Assembly: GCF_009738225.1 (NCBI RefSeq)
Contig: NZ_CP018187.1
Span: 1,436,501 to 1,500,500, forward strand
DNA: 64,000 nt
Direction of reading: 5' to 3'
Source of the DNA: Streptococcus salivarius
Lineage (GTDB): Bacteria > Bacillota > Bacilli > Lactobacillales > Streptococcaceae
In this document: positions 53,777 to 63,212 of the stretch, piece after piece
How positions within the stretch are numbered: the stretch's first letter is position 1
Layout: each line of letters starts with the position of its first letter
Translations under genes and position numbers: made by a program
The notes under the pieces: generated by a model
Databases searched by the model: none
What the model was told of the DNA's origin: nothing
The model's input: only the letters and a program-made list of their open reading frames with translations

Positions 53777-54724
53777 TTATCCTAACAAAGTTTGTAATAT
53801 TGGAATAACAAGGATAAATAGAACCGTACTTAGAGTCACCACATTCGTAGAGAATTCCACATCTCCTTTTCCCTGATTAGCAAGGATCGGGAGAACAGCT
53901 AAAGCTGGTGTAGCGGATTGAATCATAAAGGTCTTAAATTCTACTGTCGCCATATTTGGTGCAAAGAACTTCAATACAAGAAGCATAATCAGAGGAGCTA
54001 GGATAAAGCGTCCAACTAAAGTGACAATTGTATCTTTATCAAAAGTAATAGTTTTCAAGCCTGCCTTTGCAAGAACGATACCAATATAAATCAGAGATAG
54101 GGGAGTGACGATATTTCCAACATAGGTTAAGGTATTCGTTGCGAAATCTGGAATAGAGATTCGAAGAATCAAAAATAGTAGAGCCACAAGAAAACCTACA
54201 AGCGGAGCTGGTAGCAATTTCTTCCAGTCAAATTTACTTGTCTTCTTGCTTTGACCCGATTTACTGTCGCTCGTCATCAAATACACGCCCAATGTCCAGG
54301 TGGAAATCGTGTTGGTGATATAGTAAATTAAGAAATATGGAAGAGCCTGATCCCCAAAAAGAGCAACGTTTAAAGGTAAACCAATAAAAATAGTATTGGC
54401 ATTCACAAAGGTATTAATCATGGTTCCTCGCCGTCCTGGACGAACCTTGAAAACCACAACTGCAATATAAGCTACGATATAGCCCAAGATAAAGGCCACA
54501 AATGTATAAAGGAGACCGCCAGAAAGACTGATTAGCTTATCTAGTGTTAGGTATTTCATCACCGACACAAAGATTGACGCTGGCAAGGCTACATTCATGA
54601 TCAAACGAGACAGGTTAGGTCCAAAGTCATCTCCAAACCATCCCTTCACCTGAAGAATATACCCCAAAACAATAATAGCGATAATCGGAATGATACTCGT
54701 AATCGAGGTTAAAAAGAGTGACAT
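53777..54724 (-). CDS. mleP: Malate permease, auxin efflux carrier (AEC) family
   Basis: A 315-residue membrane protein with about ten helices. Seen are an N-terminal IVLGYILQVKGWF, LIMNVALPASIF and the central FVNANTIFIGLPL typical of AEC carriers. The malate role comes from its position 77 nt after mleS on the same strand: uptake of malate and exit of lactate by malolactic streptococci and lactococci. ATG 54724 is chosen because AAAGGA lies 7 nt before it; a GTG 30 nt upstream has no site. Confidence 0.88.
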   Translation of the reverse strand: MSLFLTSITSIIPIIAIIVLGYILQVKGWFGDDFGPNLSRLIMNVALPASIFVSVMKYLTLDKLISLSGGLLYTFVAFILGYIVAYIAVVVFKVRPGRRGTMINTFVNANTIFIGLPLNVALFGDQALPYFLIYYITNTISTWTLGVYLMTSDSKSGQSKKTSKFDWKKLLPAPLVGFLVALLFLILRISIPDFATNTLTYVGNIVTPLSLIYIGIVLAKAGLKTITFDKDTIVTLVGRFILAPLIMLLVLKFFAPNMATVEFKTFMIQSATPALAVLPILANQGKGDVEFSTNVVTLSTVLFILVIPILQTLLG

Positions 54725-54801
54725 AGGTATCCTTTCTAAATTACTTAAGTCCACAGCCCATACAAATCTGTCGCTAGCGAAGGATAGACAGCAGCAATGA
54801 A

Positions 54802-56427
54802 TTATTTATACTCTGGATACCACTTCAAATCACGAACTGCTTTGGCCATATCTGTTTCCTTAGCACGCGCAAGACCTTGCTCTTGTGCTTTTTTAGCGAC
54901 TGCTTCTGCTACTTTAATAGAAACATCTGCTACATACTTGAATGGTGGCAAGACAGGAGCTCCTGGTTGGCCTGGATTGACAATACCACTCAATGAATGA
55001 GCCGCAGCTCCAATCATTTCATCAGTCAAAAGACTTGCTTCAGAAGCCAGCATACCTAGACCAAGACCTGGGTAAATCAAGGCATTATTGGCTTGACCAA
55101 TCACATAGTCGACACCTTTATAAGAAACTGTATCAGCAGGAATTCCTGTTGCTACAAAAGCTTTGCCATCTGACCATTCAATCAAATCTTTGGCACTAGC
55201 TTCTGCTAGTTTGGTTGGATTTGACAAAGGGAAGATCATCGGACGATCTGTATTTTCACACATAGCTTCTACTATTTCTTTAGTGAAGGTATTAGGCTGA
55301 GTCGAAGTTCCTACTAGAATGGTTGGCTTCACAGTCTTCACTACTTCAAGCAGGTCAGTCAACTTGTCTGCATTACTAAAGTCAGCACGTTTCTTAGCAA
55401 ACGGTTTTTGTTCAGGAGTTAGGTCATCCATGTCATCAAAGAGAAGACCTTGTTTATCAACCATAAAGAAACGTTTATAGGCTTCTTCTTCAGAAAGACC
55501 TTCACTCACCATTTCACGAAGAACACGAGAGGCAATTCCTGCACCCGCAGTACCACCACCATAGCAGAGATAAACTTGATCTGTTAATTTTTCACCACTA
55601 ATATCCAGTGAACCAAAGATACCACCTAAGGTAACGATTCCTGTACCTTGAATATCATCATTAAAAGTTGGAATTTGTTTCCGGTATTTTTCAAGAATAT
55701 TGGCAGCATTCAAGCGGCCGAAGTCTTCCCAGTGAAGGTAGAGTTTAGGAAAGAGACGTTCTGCTGTTTGAACAAATTGGTCAATGAAGTCGTAGTAACG
55801 ATCTCCGCGAACCCGTTCGTGACGATTACCTAAGTAATTAGGATTGTTACGAAGTTCTTCACGGTTAGTCCCTGCATCAATAACTAAAGGAAGGACCATA
55901 GAAGGATCGATTCCAGCAGCACCCGTATAGACCATCAATTTCCCAACAGAAATATCGACACCATTTGTTCCCCAGTCACCGATTCCAAGGATTCCTTCTG
56001 CATCTGTTACAACAATGAGGCGAATCTCGCGATCCCCGGCAGCATTTTTCAAAGTGGCTTCAATATTTTCAGGATGATTGATATCAAGATATCCCGCATA
56101 TTGTGGATCTACAAAGAGGTCACTATAGCCTTCAATGGTATCTGCAATGGTTGGATCGTATACAATTGGATTAAATTCCTCCAAATGTTGAGAAAAGAGG
56201 TAATAGAAAAGAGTTCGGTTGGTATTAAAAATTTCCATTAGGAAAAGACGTTTTTCCAAATCATTGGCTTTTGTTTGCATTTGTGCATAAGTTTGCGCCG
56301 CTTGTTCTTCAATCGTTTGAACATACGGTGGCAGTAAACCAATAAGGCCTAGTTCCTTTCGCTCCTCTAAGGTAAAGGCAGTACCTTTATTGAGGAAAGG
56401 GTTGTTTAAAATATCATGTGCAGTCAT
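54802..56427 (-). CDS. mleS: Malolactic enzyme
   Basis: A 541-residue NAD- and Mn-dependent enzyme converting L-malate to L-lactate and CO2, which raises pH and helps acid tolerance. Conserved malic-enzyme-fold motifs are seen: [33 protein letters not shown] (metal site), [10 protein letters not shown] (nucleotide binding) and FPLSNPT. Full length for the family. A strong AAGGAGG precedes the ATG. It is transcribed with mleP, away from the XRE gene and mleR. Confidence 0.95.
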   Translation of the reverse strand: MTAHDILNNPFLNKGTAFTLEERKELGLIGLLPPYVQTIEEQAAQTYAQMQTKANDLEKRLFLMEIFNTNRTLFYYLFSQHLEEFNPIVYDPTIADTIEGYSDLFVDPQYAGYLDINHPENIEATLKNAAGDREIRLIVVTDAEGILGIGDWGTNGVDISVGKLMVYTGAAGIDPSMVLPLVIDAGTNREELRNNPNYLGNRHERVRGDRYYDFIDQFVQTAERLFPKLYLHWEDFGRLNAANILEKYRKQIPTFNDDIQGTGIVTLGGIFGSLDISGEKLTDQVYLCYGGGTAGAGIASRVLREMVSEGLSEEEAYKRFFMVDKQGLLFDDMDDLTPEQKPFAKKRADFSNADKLTDLLEVVKTVKPTILVGTSTQPNTFTKEIVEAMCENTDRPMIFPLSNPTKLAEASAKDLIEWSDGKAFVATGIPADTVSYKGVDYVIGQANNALIYPGLGLGMLASEASLLTDEMIGAAAHSLSGIVNPGQPGAPVLPPFKYVADVSIKVAEAVAKKAQEQGLARAKETDMAKAVRDLKWYPEYK

Positions 56428-56450
56428 AATGCAACCTCCTTTTTACTTAT

Positions 56451-56479
56451 ATTATACTACTTAAAATAGTCGTTTTAAA
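56451..56479 (-). promoter_or_regulatory. mleS promoter
   Basis: On the minus strand TATAAT (56451-56456) has a weak -35 TTTAAA (56474-56479) 17 nt away. The spacer contains ACTA-N7-TAGT, a small dyad of the LysR T-N11-A kind that MleR might bind. Confidence 0.45.
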
Positions 56480-56515
56480 GAACAATGTGCTTTATAGTGT
56501 CCACTCATTTCTTTT

Positions 56516-56700
56516 ATGTTATAATGGGCAAAAAGAATTATGACAGAATCAACTATACAACCAGTTATCATCTTTCCTCCAGATACAAATGGACAACCAC
56601 TTTATCTGTGCCTAACCCTATAACACATTTGTTTTACAGGCTGTATAGTAGCAACAATTGTGATGGTACTAATAGAGACTAGCATATTGAACTAATAAAC
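56516..56700 (+). other. Region between mleS and the XRE gene with a possible tiny decayed ORF
   Basis: An extended -10 (TG-T-TATAAT near 56516-56524) precedes an ATG at 56540. The frame gives 27 residues (MTESTIQPVIIFPPDTNGQP...). If its TAA at 56621 is read through, a hydrophobic segment (FTGCIVATIVMVLIETSIL) follows. This looks like a decayed single-helix membrane protein. The ribosome site is weak. Confidence 0.25.
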
Positions 56701-56777
56701 AACAATATGGATTTTATAGTATACTTTGTATTGTTTAAAAAGTTATTTTTGTCATTTAAAACTTGTATTCTGTTTAT

Positions 56778-57128
56778 ATGACAACTAATAATTATCTACA
56801 AAAATATATTTCACAAAAAGTGAAATATTTTCGTAAACAAAACAAAATGAGCCAGGAGGAACTTTCGGAACAGGCAGGACTCGGACTCAAGTATATCAAT
56901 CAATTAGAAAACCAAAATGTGAATCTGACCATTCACAGTCTAGAAAAAGTGATTGTCGCCTTAAACTTGACACCAGAGGACTTTTTCAATTTCAATAGCC
57001 TCGAGCCCACCACTGACCAAACCGATAATCTCTCATTGAAAAGAGTTAACATGAAGCTGAAACAAGTTCCTGTTGATAAAAGGGAGAAAATCCTAGCTAT
57101 TTTTGAAGATATTCTTGATAACCTATAA
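56778..57128 (+). CDS. XRE-family transcriptional regulator (116 aa)
   Basis: Residues 10-70 are an HTH_3 domain (KYFRKQNKMSQEELSEQAGL, YINQLENQNVNLTIHSLEKV). The C-terminal tail is acidic and helical (REKILAIFEDILDNL). I prefer ATG 56778 over a TTG 15 nt earlier. No ribosome site is seen, so it may be translated from a very short leader. It lies between divergent mleS and mleR; a role in the malolactic genes is possible but not shown. Confidence 0.75.
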   Translation: MTTNNYLQKYISQKVKYFRKQNKMSQEELSEQAGLGLKYINQLENQNVNLTIHSLEKVIVALNLTPEDFFNFNSLEPTTDQTDNLSLKRVNMKLKQVPVDKREKILAIFEDILDNL

Positions 57129-57268
57129 TCATCTCCTGACTCATCATCATATTCTAACCTAATAAAAAAGTTATAGTCAAACACATCACTACGGATAATA
57201 TTTACTTATCATCTCATCTAGCCTTGTCTATGTAACTCTTTTTAACAATTTTTTGAAAGTGTGATTTT

Positions 57269-58144
57269 ATGAATCTTAAAGACTTATACTATTTTTATGA
57301 CCTAAGCAACTTGCAATCTTTCACTGAAGTAGCTCGAAAAAACGGGGTGAGTCAACCATCTATTTCTTATGCCATTAAACGTTTAGAAAAGGAGTTTCAT
57401 TGCCAATTACTTGTGCATGATCCTTCTCATAGGACATTTAAGCTAACTCCACAAGGTGATATATTGTTACGACATGTAAAGAAAGCTCTTCCAGAAATAC
57501 AAGGTGCCCAAAAAGAAATACTTCGAAGCATTTCTCCCTATGATACAATTGGGTTTCCGCCTCTTATTATTGACTATCTTGTTCGTAAAGAGCCTGCTTT
57601 TATTGAAAATGTCTCAGCACTTCGAAACATTCACCCTATACAAGAAGGTTCTATTGAACTTCTAGACCTCTTGTCTAAGGGAGAACTAGATGCCAGTTTT
57701 ATTGGAAGCTTAGAACCGATTATCGATAAACGATTTTCAGTTAAAACTCTTATGACAAGTGATCTTTATTATATTCTACCTTCAGGCCACTCATTGGCAG
57801 ATAAGGAAGCTATCGCTTTCTCTGATGTTCTAAATGAAAATTTTATTATTTTAGACGAACATTTTGTTCATCTAAAAGCTTTTCAACATTTGAATAATCA
57901 ATATCATCATGCTGCAACACCATTCTTTCAAACAGATGATATTAATTTGCTTAAGCAACTCCTTCGTAAAAAAATTGGTATCAGTCTTCTTTCTGAAATC
58001 GCTATAACAAAGGAAGACAAAGATTTAATTTCTATCCCAATGGTTAAAGAGGAACGCATGTCGCTTTATGTTTCACTACTTACACTTAAGGAAACTAATC
58101 TTCATCCTGAGGTAGAAAACTTCTTCCAAGAACTATTAAATTAA
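57269..58144 (+). CDS. mleR: LysR-family malolactic regulator MleR
   Basis: A 291-residue LysR regulator. The N-terminal winged HTH (LYYFYDLSNLQSFTEVARKN, SQPSISYAIKRLEKEF) is followed by a substrate-binding domain with ELDASFIGSL and ISLLSEIAI. MleR proteins activate mleSP in response to malate and low pH. The gene is divergent from mleS, with the XRE gene between them, a common LysR layout. Its transcription terminator has been split by the IS element starting at 58209. Confidence 0.85.
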   Translation: MNLKDLYYFYDLSNLQSFTEVARKNGVSQPSISYAIKRLEKEFHCQLLVHDPSHRTFKLTPQGDILLRHVKKALPEIQGAQKEILRSISPYDTIGFPPLIIDYLVRKEPAFIENVSALRNIHPIQEGSIELLDLLSKGELDASFIGSLEPIIDKRFSVKTLMTSDLYYILPSGHSLADKEAIAFSDVLNENFIILDEHFVHLKAFQHLNNQYHHAATPFFQTDDINLLKQLLRKKIGISLLSEIAITKEDKDLISIPMVKEERMSLYVSLLTLKETNLHPEVENFFQELLN

Positions 58145-58239
58145 AAGCGATAATACTAAGCTAATTAAGATACATCTAACAATAAAAGGAAACTCCCCTC
58201 GTACTTAATGTACTGACCCCAAAAAGTTAGACAAATAAT

Positions 58240-59079
58240 TTAAGCAAAGGATTTAGTTCTGTATTGCACAGGACTAAGTCCTTTTAGTTTTATCTTAATG
58301 CGTTTGTTATTGTAATAATTAATATAGTCTACAATAGCTTGTTCCAAATGCTCAATTGACTTAAACGTCTTCTCATAACCATAAAACATCTCAGACTTAA
58401 GAATGCTAAAGAAGGATTCCATCATGCCGTTGTCTGGACTATTGCCTTTACGTGACATGGAGGCTTGGATTCCTTTCTCCTCTAAAAAATGATGATAGAA
58501 ATCATGTTGATATTGCCATCCCTGATCACTGTGTAGAATAGTTTTCTCATAGCACTTCTCTGTGAAGGCTTGTTCCAACATCATTTTTACTTGTGCTAAG
58601 TTGGGCGAAGTAGAAAGATTGTAGGCGATAATTTCGCTGTTAAAACCATCTAAAACTGGTGATAAATAGAGTTTTTGGCTGCTTGCTGGAATGGCAAACT
58701 CTGTCACATCTGTGTAGCACTTTTCCATTGGTTTTAATGCTTCAAACTGGCGTTGAATGAGATTCTCTGCTTTCTTACCAACCTCTCCTTGATATGAAGA
58801 ATACTTACGTTTACGACGAATTCGAGCACTTAAACCAAGAACCTTCATCAGACGTTGCACTTTCTTATGATTTACCATGAAGCCACGATTTCTCAATTCA
58901 AGAGTCATTCGACGATAGCCGTAATTTCCTTTATGCTCACAATAAATTGATTGAATTTCAGCTTTAAGCACTTTATCTTTGTCAAATCCATCTAGTTGTT
59001 TCAACTGATAGTAGTAAGTTGAGCGAGCTAAACCAGCCGTTTCAAGAAGTAAATCTAGTCGAAATCCTCCTGTGACCAT
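58240..59079 (-). CDS. IS3-family transposase OrfB (DDE integrase)
   Basis: 279 residues with an HTH_21-like start ([16 protein letters not shown]) and an rve integrase core. The DDE triad candidates lie in [16 protein letters not shown] and [12 protein letters not shown]. The end, [11 protein letters not shown], is the usual one for the IS150 group. It overlaps orfA by 25 nt, so it is made by frameshift fusion or coupled restart at its ATG. Confidence 0.92.
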   Translation of the reverse strand: MVTGGFRLDLLLETAGLARSTYYYQLKQLDGFDKDKVLKAEIQSIYCEHKGNYGYRRMTLELRNRGFMVNHKKVQRLMKVLGLSARIRRKRKYSSYQGEVGKKAENLIQRQFEALKPMEKCYTDVTEFAIPASSQKLYLSPVLDGFNSEIIAYNLSTSPNLAQVKMMLEQAFTEKCYEKTILHSDQGWQYQHDFYHHFLEEKGIQASMSRKGNSPDNGMMESFFSILKSEMFYGYEKTFKSIEHLEQAIVDYINYYNNKRIKIKLKGLSPVQYRTKSFA

Positions 59080-59591
59080 TTCTCTAATTGTCTCTGCCTT
59101 TCTCGCTGTAAGGCTTCGTCCCTGTCTTCTAGTTCTTTTAACTTTTTTAGGTAAGCCACCTCGGTACGTAAGCGTTCATTCTCCTCTTGGAGTCGTTCTA
59201 GTTCTGTCATTTCTTCCCAAGTTTTCTTACGTTTACGTCCCATTTTAGGTACTCTCTCTCTTGTTTTTTCAACAATAGTATACCCATTTTTCTTGTATTG
59301 TGCTATCCAATTTTTCAACAGAGAAGGATTGGGTAGAGCATAATCTAAAGATACACTTTTTCGTGAACGACCTTCAAGCAACACTTTATTAATTATTTCT
59401 TCCTTTAATTCGGGAGAATAGTAACGATTCTTCCCTTTTTTGACGATTTCTATTCCGTAACGTTCAATCAACCTCACCATATATTTTAGTCCAGAAACAT
59501 CCACACCAAATCTTTTGGAAAGCTCTTTGAAGCTTCTCCCTTGTTTTCTCAGTTCATATATCTGAATCTTGTCCTCATAAGTTAATTTCAT
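59055..59591 (-). CDS. IS3-family transposase OrfA (HTH)
   Basis: 178 residues. Two HTH-like units ([20 protein letters not shown] and [20 protein letters not shown]) are followed by a coiled-coil tail rich in Glu, Arg and Leu ([20 protein letters not shown]), which mediates multimerisation in this family. Full length. Confidence 0.9.
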   Translation of the reverse strand: MKLTYEDKIQIYELRKQGRSFKELSKRFGVDVSGLKYMVRLIERYGIEIVKKGKNRYYSPELKEEIINKVLLEGRSRKSVSLDYALPNPSLLKNWIAQYKKNGYTIVEKTRERVPKMGRKRKKTWEEMTELERLQEENERLRTEVAYLKKLKELEDRDEALQRERQRQLEKWSQEDFD

Positions 59592-59668
59592 AATAAAAAC
59601 ACCTCAAAAATTAGATTTTTTCTGTCTAACTTTTGGGGTGCAGTTCATAAACGAAGGGAGTTGTTTTA

Positions 59669-60427
59669 CTAATAATTCCAGTTTACCAAGAGATAAATGA
59701 GACTCGAGCCAAACATATCCGCCAAGGCATGCATGAGGAAGAATGGAAGCAAGTTTTTGACCTTGTATTTATAAAGGAAATAATAAAGTAGACCAAAGAC
59801 CACACCGATAACCAGAGCCCATAGCATGCCCTGATAGGTATGGAAGGACACACGGACAATGGTTGAAAAGAGCAAGACCCACCATTTATACTTGTCCTTT
59901 ACTGAGGTCAAGAGCCCTAAGAAGAAAAATTCCTCGTAGAAACCATTAAGCAGTCCGTAAGCAATGGCCATAGGTGACAAAGCCATAAACTTATCAATAA
60001 CAGCCATAGGATTAATATAGGCTAAAACTTGAGGACTAAAATAATTATACTGTCCTGACAAGGTGCTAACCATATCGGCAAATAGACCTGAGATAGCGAA
60101 AATAAAGGGTACCCAAAAGAGAACAGACCACTTTAGGCGTATAGGTAATTGTTTAAAGTCAAAATGACGTATCCAGAGATATATAATCGCTAAGGTTAGG
60201 AGAATAATCTGCAAGGTGAAATTACTTGAATAGCCTGCTCCTTCACTGGCTGTATTTGTTGAAGTCTCACTGATTGCTGTGGAAACGCTTGGAGCCAAAC
60301 TTGCCAAATATATTTGTGTTGAACGGACAATAAACTGTCCAAACATAATGAGCGTAACAATACCGATATCAAACCACCTCAGATTCTTTAGTGGTTGTTC
60401 GGGACGAATTTTCTTGAGTAAAGACAT
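59669..60427 (-). CDS. CPBP-family intramembrane glutamic protease
   Basis: 252 residues with about seven membrane helices. The three CPBP motifs are present: YEEFFFLGLL (EExxx), RVSFHTYQG and HALADMFG. Family members cleave prenylated or membrane peptides and in lactic bacteria are often tied to bacteriocin self-immunity. AAAGGA lies 8 nt before the ATG. Single gene; it converges on mleR across the IS. Confidence 0.85.
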   Translation of the reverse strand: MSLLKKIRPEQPLKNLRWFDIGIVTLIMFGQFIVRSTQIYLASLAPSVSTAISETSTNTASEGAGYSSNFTLQIILLTLAIIYLWIRHFDFKQLPIRLKWSVLFWVPFIFAISGLFADMVSTLSGQYNYFSPQVLAYINPMAVIDKFMALSPMAIAYGLLNGFYEEFFFLGLLTSVKDKYKWWVLLFSTIVRVSFHTYQGMLWALVIGVVFGLLYYFLYKYKVKNLLPFFLMHALADMFGSSLIYLLVNWNY

Positions 60428-60552
60428 TGGTCTTTCCTTTCTTCTATCCTCTTGATCGAAGACTGGTTTATTCTTTAAGTTTATTATAAGTCATAAACCT
60501 TAACATAATACTAAAATTTGCAATAAGATTAGTATTTCATTTAAGGAAAGAA

Positions 60553-60582
60553 AAAGCAAGGGAAAGCATGTTTCCTTTGCTT
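60553..60582 (-). terminator. Terminator of the MFS gene
   Basis: On the minus strand AAGCAAAGGAAA and TTTCCCTTGCTT pair with one mismatch and end in a T run, 12 nt after the stop at 60594. Confidence 0.75.
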
Positions 60583-60593
60583 CAAACTTGTTA

Positions 60594-61979
60594 TTAATCA
60601 TTCTTTTTAACAACACTAACTAAGACAAGGAGTTGGAAAATAGCCAAAACAAATAGGACCACAAAGCCATTTCGACTACCTTGAGCCGTTGCTCGTGCAA
60701 AGTCAATCTTGTGGTTAGCTTGACTCATAGCAACAATTAGAGATGCTAGTATTGTTCCCACTGCTCCTGCAAATTGTTGGAGCGTGTTAAAGATGGCATT
60801 AGCGTCGGCTCGTTGATCAAGCGACAGTTGTTTCTGTCCATTGGTCATGACATTACCAAAGGCAACCCCAAGTCCCGTCATGAAAATCATGTAAAAGGCG
60901 AGAATCAAAGTATTTGAAAGGGAGAGGCCAAACAAGCTAAATAGCAACTGAGCAAGAACAATAAGGCTTGCTCCAATCAGAATTGGTTTACGAGCTCCCA
61001 TCTTATCTAAAATGATACCCGAAAACGGAGCAAATCCTGCACCAATGATAGCTCCTGGGAGGAGCATCAAGGCTGCAAGAGTGGTATTAGAGTGGTTAAC
61101 CAACTGCACATAGTTTGGCAAGAGGAAACTCATCGCAAGGGAACCCAATTGGAAAGAAAAGAAAGCGATGATATGACCTGTCAGTTTACGATTTTTCAAA
61201 ATAGAGAGGTTGATGATGGGATTTTCTAATGTTGTAGAACGCCAAATCAAAATGGCAAGACCTAAGATTCCAATCAAAAGCCAACCTAAGACTGAGAAGC
61301 TGAAGAAGGCATGTTCAGCAACCCCATGAAGACCTAAAATCAGGCCCAAGAAAAGAAAGATGGTAGCCACTAGACTGAGGATATCTAAAGATTCACGTTT
61401 AACCTCACTCTTTTGCTCAATCGAGCGAAGCCCTGCAATCAGTGAAGCCAAGAGAATAGGAAACTGAATGAGGAAGATAGAACGCCAACCAAAATGCGCT
61501 GTCAAAAGTCCACCAACAGTTGGTCCAATCGCCGGTGCAACTGCTGTAATCAGTGTCCCAACTCCCATCATGAGACCAATCTTACGACTTGGCACCTGCT
61601 CCAAAATGATGTTAAACATGAGAGGTAGAGCAAAACCAACACCCATCCCTTGAACCAATCGTCCCAAAACAACAAAGCTAAAACTAGGCGCTATAAAGTC
61701 AATGAGAACACCTAAAATAGACAAAAGGTTTGCGACCAGAAAGATGGTTTTCATCTTAAACGAGCGCTTGAGATAGGCAGATAAGGGCACCACGCAAGCA
61801 ACGACTAATAGGTAGATGGTTGTAACCCACTGTACTGTTGACGTATTAACCGAAAATGCCTTCATCAATACAGGAAAGGTGATATTCATAGCTGTTTCAC
61901 CAGCCACTCCACAAAAAGAAAGGATTCCTGTCGCAAAGATGACACACAGGATCTTGGTGGAGATTTTTTCTTCTGACAT
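60594..61979 (-). CDS. MFS drug efflux transporter, DHA2 (14-helix) type
   Basis: 461 residues, about 14 membrane helices. The first loop motif is ETAMNITFPVLMKAF, motif C-like GPTVGGLLTAHFGWRSIF follows, and FNTLQQFAGAVGTILAS is near the end. DHA2 members pump drugs and dyes in exchange for protons. AGGAGG lies 9 nt before the ATG. It is the second gene after marR (25-nt gap), so efflux is probably induced by the MarR ligand. Confidence 0.88.
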   Translation of the reverse strand: MSEEKISTKILCVIFATGILSFCGVAGETAMNITFPVLMKAFSVNTSTVQWVTTIYLLVVACVVPLSAYLKRSFKMKTIFLVANLLSILGVLIDFIAPSFSFVVLGRLVQGMGVGFALPLMFNIILEQVPSRKIGLMMGVGTLITAVAPAIGPTVGGLLTAHFGWRSIFLIQFPILLASLIAGLRSIEQKSEVKRESLDILSLVATIFLFLGLILGLHGVAEHAFFSFSVLGWLLIGILGLAILIWRSTTLENPIINLSILKNRKLTGHIIAFFSFQLGSLAMSFLLPNYVQLVNHSNTTLAALMLLPGAIIGAGFAPFSGIILDKMGARKPILIGASLIVLAQLLFSLFGLSLSNTLILAFYMIFMTGLGVAFGNVMTNGQKQLSLDQRADANAIFNTLQQFAGAVGTILASLIVAMSQANHKIDFARATAQGSRNGFVVLFVLAIFQLLVLVSVVKKND

Positions 61980-62004
61980 GAGTATTTGTTCCTCCTAGAT
62001 AAAC

Positions 62005-62415
62005 TTAAAGATTACGATAGTGTTGTAATATTTTGAGAAAGATTTCTCTCTCTTTAGCTGAAAATTGCTGGGCAAACTCTTCCTCTTCTTTACGAAGATA
62101 GGATTGACAGGCAGACGCGATTTTTACCGCCTTATCCGTTAAAACAACCGCTTTTTGCCTAGCGTCTTTCGCTGAGATATGTCGTTCGATAAGGCCTTTT
62201 TTCTCCATCCGCTGTAAGAGAACTGTCGTTGTCGAACGCTGAATCTCAAATTCGTGCTCAATGTCACGTTGAAATACCTCATGATTAGCATGATTGGTTA
62301 TAAAATCGATAATGGCCATCTGATTTCCAGTCAAATCATATTGCCTAGCAAACTGATCAAAGTGGCGCATCATATTGTTATTGGCTTGCTTCAACAAGCG
62401 TCCAAAATGGTCCAA
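62005..62415 (-). CDS. MarR-family transcriptional repressor
   Basis: 136 residues with a winged HTH (VFQRDIEHEFEIQRSTTTVL, LQRMEKKGLIERHISAKDAR). The start is a TTG at 62415, supported by AAGGAG 7 nt upstream; an ATG a few bases earlier is out of frame. It probably represses itself and the MFS gene. Confidence 0.88.
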   Translation of the reverse strand: MDHFGRLLKQANNNMMRHFDQFARQYDLTGNQMAIIDFITNHANHEVFQRDIEHEFEIQRSTTTVLLQRMEKKGLIERHISAKDARQKAVVLTDKAVKIASACQSYLRKEEEEFAQQFSAKEREIFLKILQHYRNL

Positions 62416-62437
62416 AACATGACTCCTTAACTATATT

Positions 62438-62487
62438 GTTAGCTAACTAGCGATTAACAGTGTAGTAGAATTATTAACTCAAGTCAA
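62438..62487 (-). promoter_or_regulatory. marR-MFS promoter with palindromic operator
   Basis: On the minus strand TTGACT (62482-62487) and TACACT (62459-62464), 17-nt spacer. A perfect palindrome GTTAGCTAAC (62438-62447) lies just downstream of the expected start, as for MarR repressor sites. Confidence 0.65.
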
Positions 62488-62510
62488 TAGATTCTTTCAA
62501 AAAATAGAAA

Positions 62511-62536
62511 AACTCAAGAACTTAAATCCTTGAGTT
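62511..62536 (-). terminator. Terminator after the acetyltransferase gene
   Basis: AACTCAAG pairs with CTTGAGTT; on the minus strand a T-rich tract follows. Confidence 0.6.
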
Positions 62537-62543
62537 GCTTCAT

Positions 62544-63107
62544 TTAGTCTTTCTTTACAGGAATTTCCTTAATCACACGCGCAGGGTTTCCACCTAGAAC
62601 CACGTTGTCTCCAAAGGACTTAGTCACAACAGCGCCTGCCCCAGCCACTACATTATCCCCTAGGGTAACGCCAGGAAGGATGGTCACGCCTCCACCAGCC
62701 CAGAAGTTATCACCGATAGTAATTGGAGCCCCATATTCAAGGCCTGAATTACGCTCGGTTGGATCAAGAGGATGTAAGGGCGTCAAAAACTGACAATTAG
62801 GGCCAATCATGGCATTGTCACCAATCCTGATAGGACAGACGTCTAGCATAGTCAAGTTCCAGTTAGAATAAAAATTTTCACCGATATGGATATTAACACC
62901 GTAATCCGTAACGAACTGAGGATTCATGGCAAGATTTTCACCAGTCGAACCAAACCAAGATTTGACAATTTCAGCTCTCTTGAGACGGTCAGGTTCCGCA
63001 TTAAAGGCCATTTGGTTTTCTCTCGATTTAGCTGCTAGAGCACGTAGCTCAGGATCACTCGGTTTATAAAAGTCACCTGCAATCATTTTTTCATATTCTG
63101 TCGGCAT
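62544..63107 (-). CDS. Maltose/galactoside O-acetyltransferase family protein
   Basis: 187 residues. The N-terminal maltose-acetyltransferase domain is MPTEYEKMIAGDFYKPSDPE. The hexapeptide left-handed beta-helix has DNAMIGPNCQFLTPLHP (catalytic His), GDNFWAGGGVTILPGVTLGD and GGNPARVIKEI. It uses acetyl-CoA to acetylate sugars in the cytosol. AAAAGGAG precedes the ATG. Monocistronic. Confidence 0.9.
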   Translation of the reverse strand: MPTEYEKMIAGDFYKPSDPELRALAAKSRENQMAFNAEPDRLKRAEIVKSWFGSTGENLAMNPQFVTDYGVNIHIGENFYSNWNLTMLDVCPIRIGDNAMIGPNCQFLTPLHPLDPTERNSGLEYGAPITIGDNFWAGGGVTILPGVTLGDNVVAGAGAVVTKSFGDNVVLGGNPARVIKEIPVKKD

Positions 63108-63212
63108 GGTATACTCCTTTTATGGTTGTTTTCCTATATTGTAGTATAGAAGTGATGTTACCACAAGCGAACAGATATAAACTAGATAAATATCTCAACT
63201 TAAAAAATATTA

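Larger units (their letters stand above)
58209..59647 (-). mobile_element. IS3-family (IS150-group, IS861-like) insertion sequence, complete
   Basis: 1439 bp with imperfect terminal inverted repeats (TGTACTGACCCCAAAAAGTT at the left, TGAACTGCACCCCAAAAGTT read from the right) and a 3-bp target duplication TAA (58206-58208 and 59648-59650). It carries two overlapping transposase ORFs. It sits in the loop of a hairpin whose arms (AACTCCCCTCGT left, ACGAAGGGAGTT right) now flank it; that hairpin was probably the mleR terminator. Clean ends and TSD suggest recent insertion. Confidence 0.9.
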
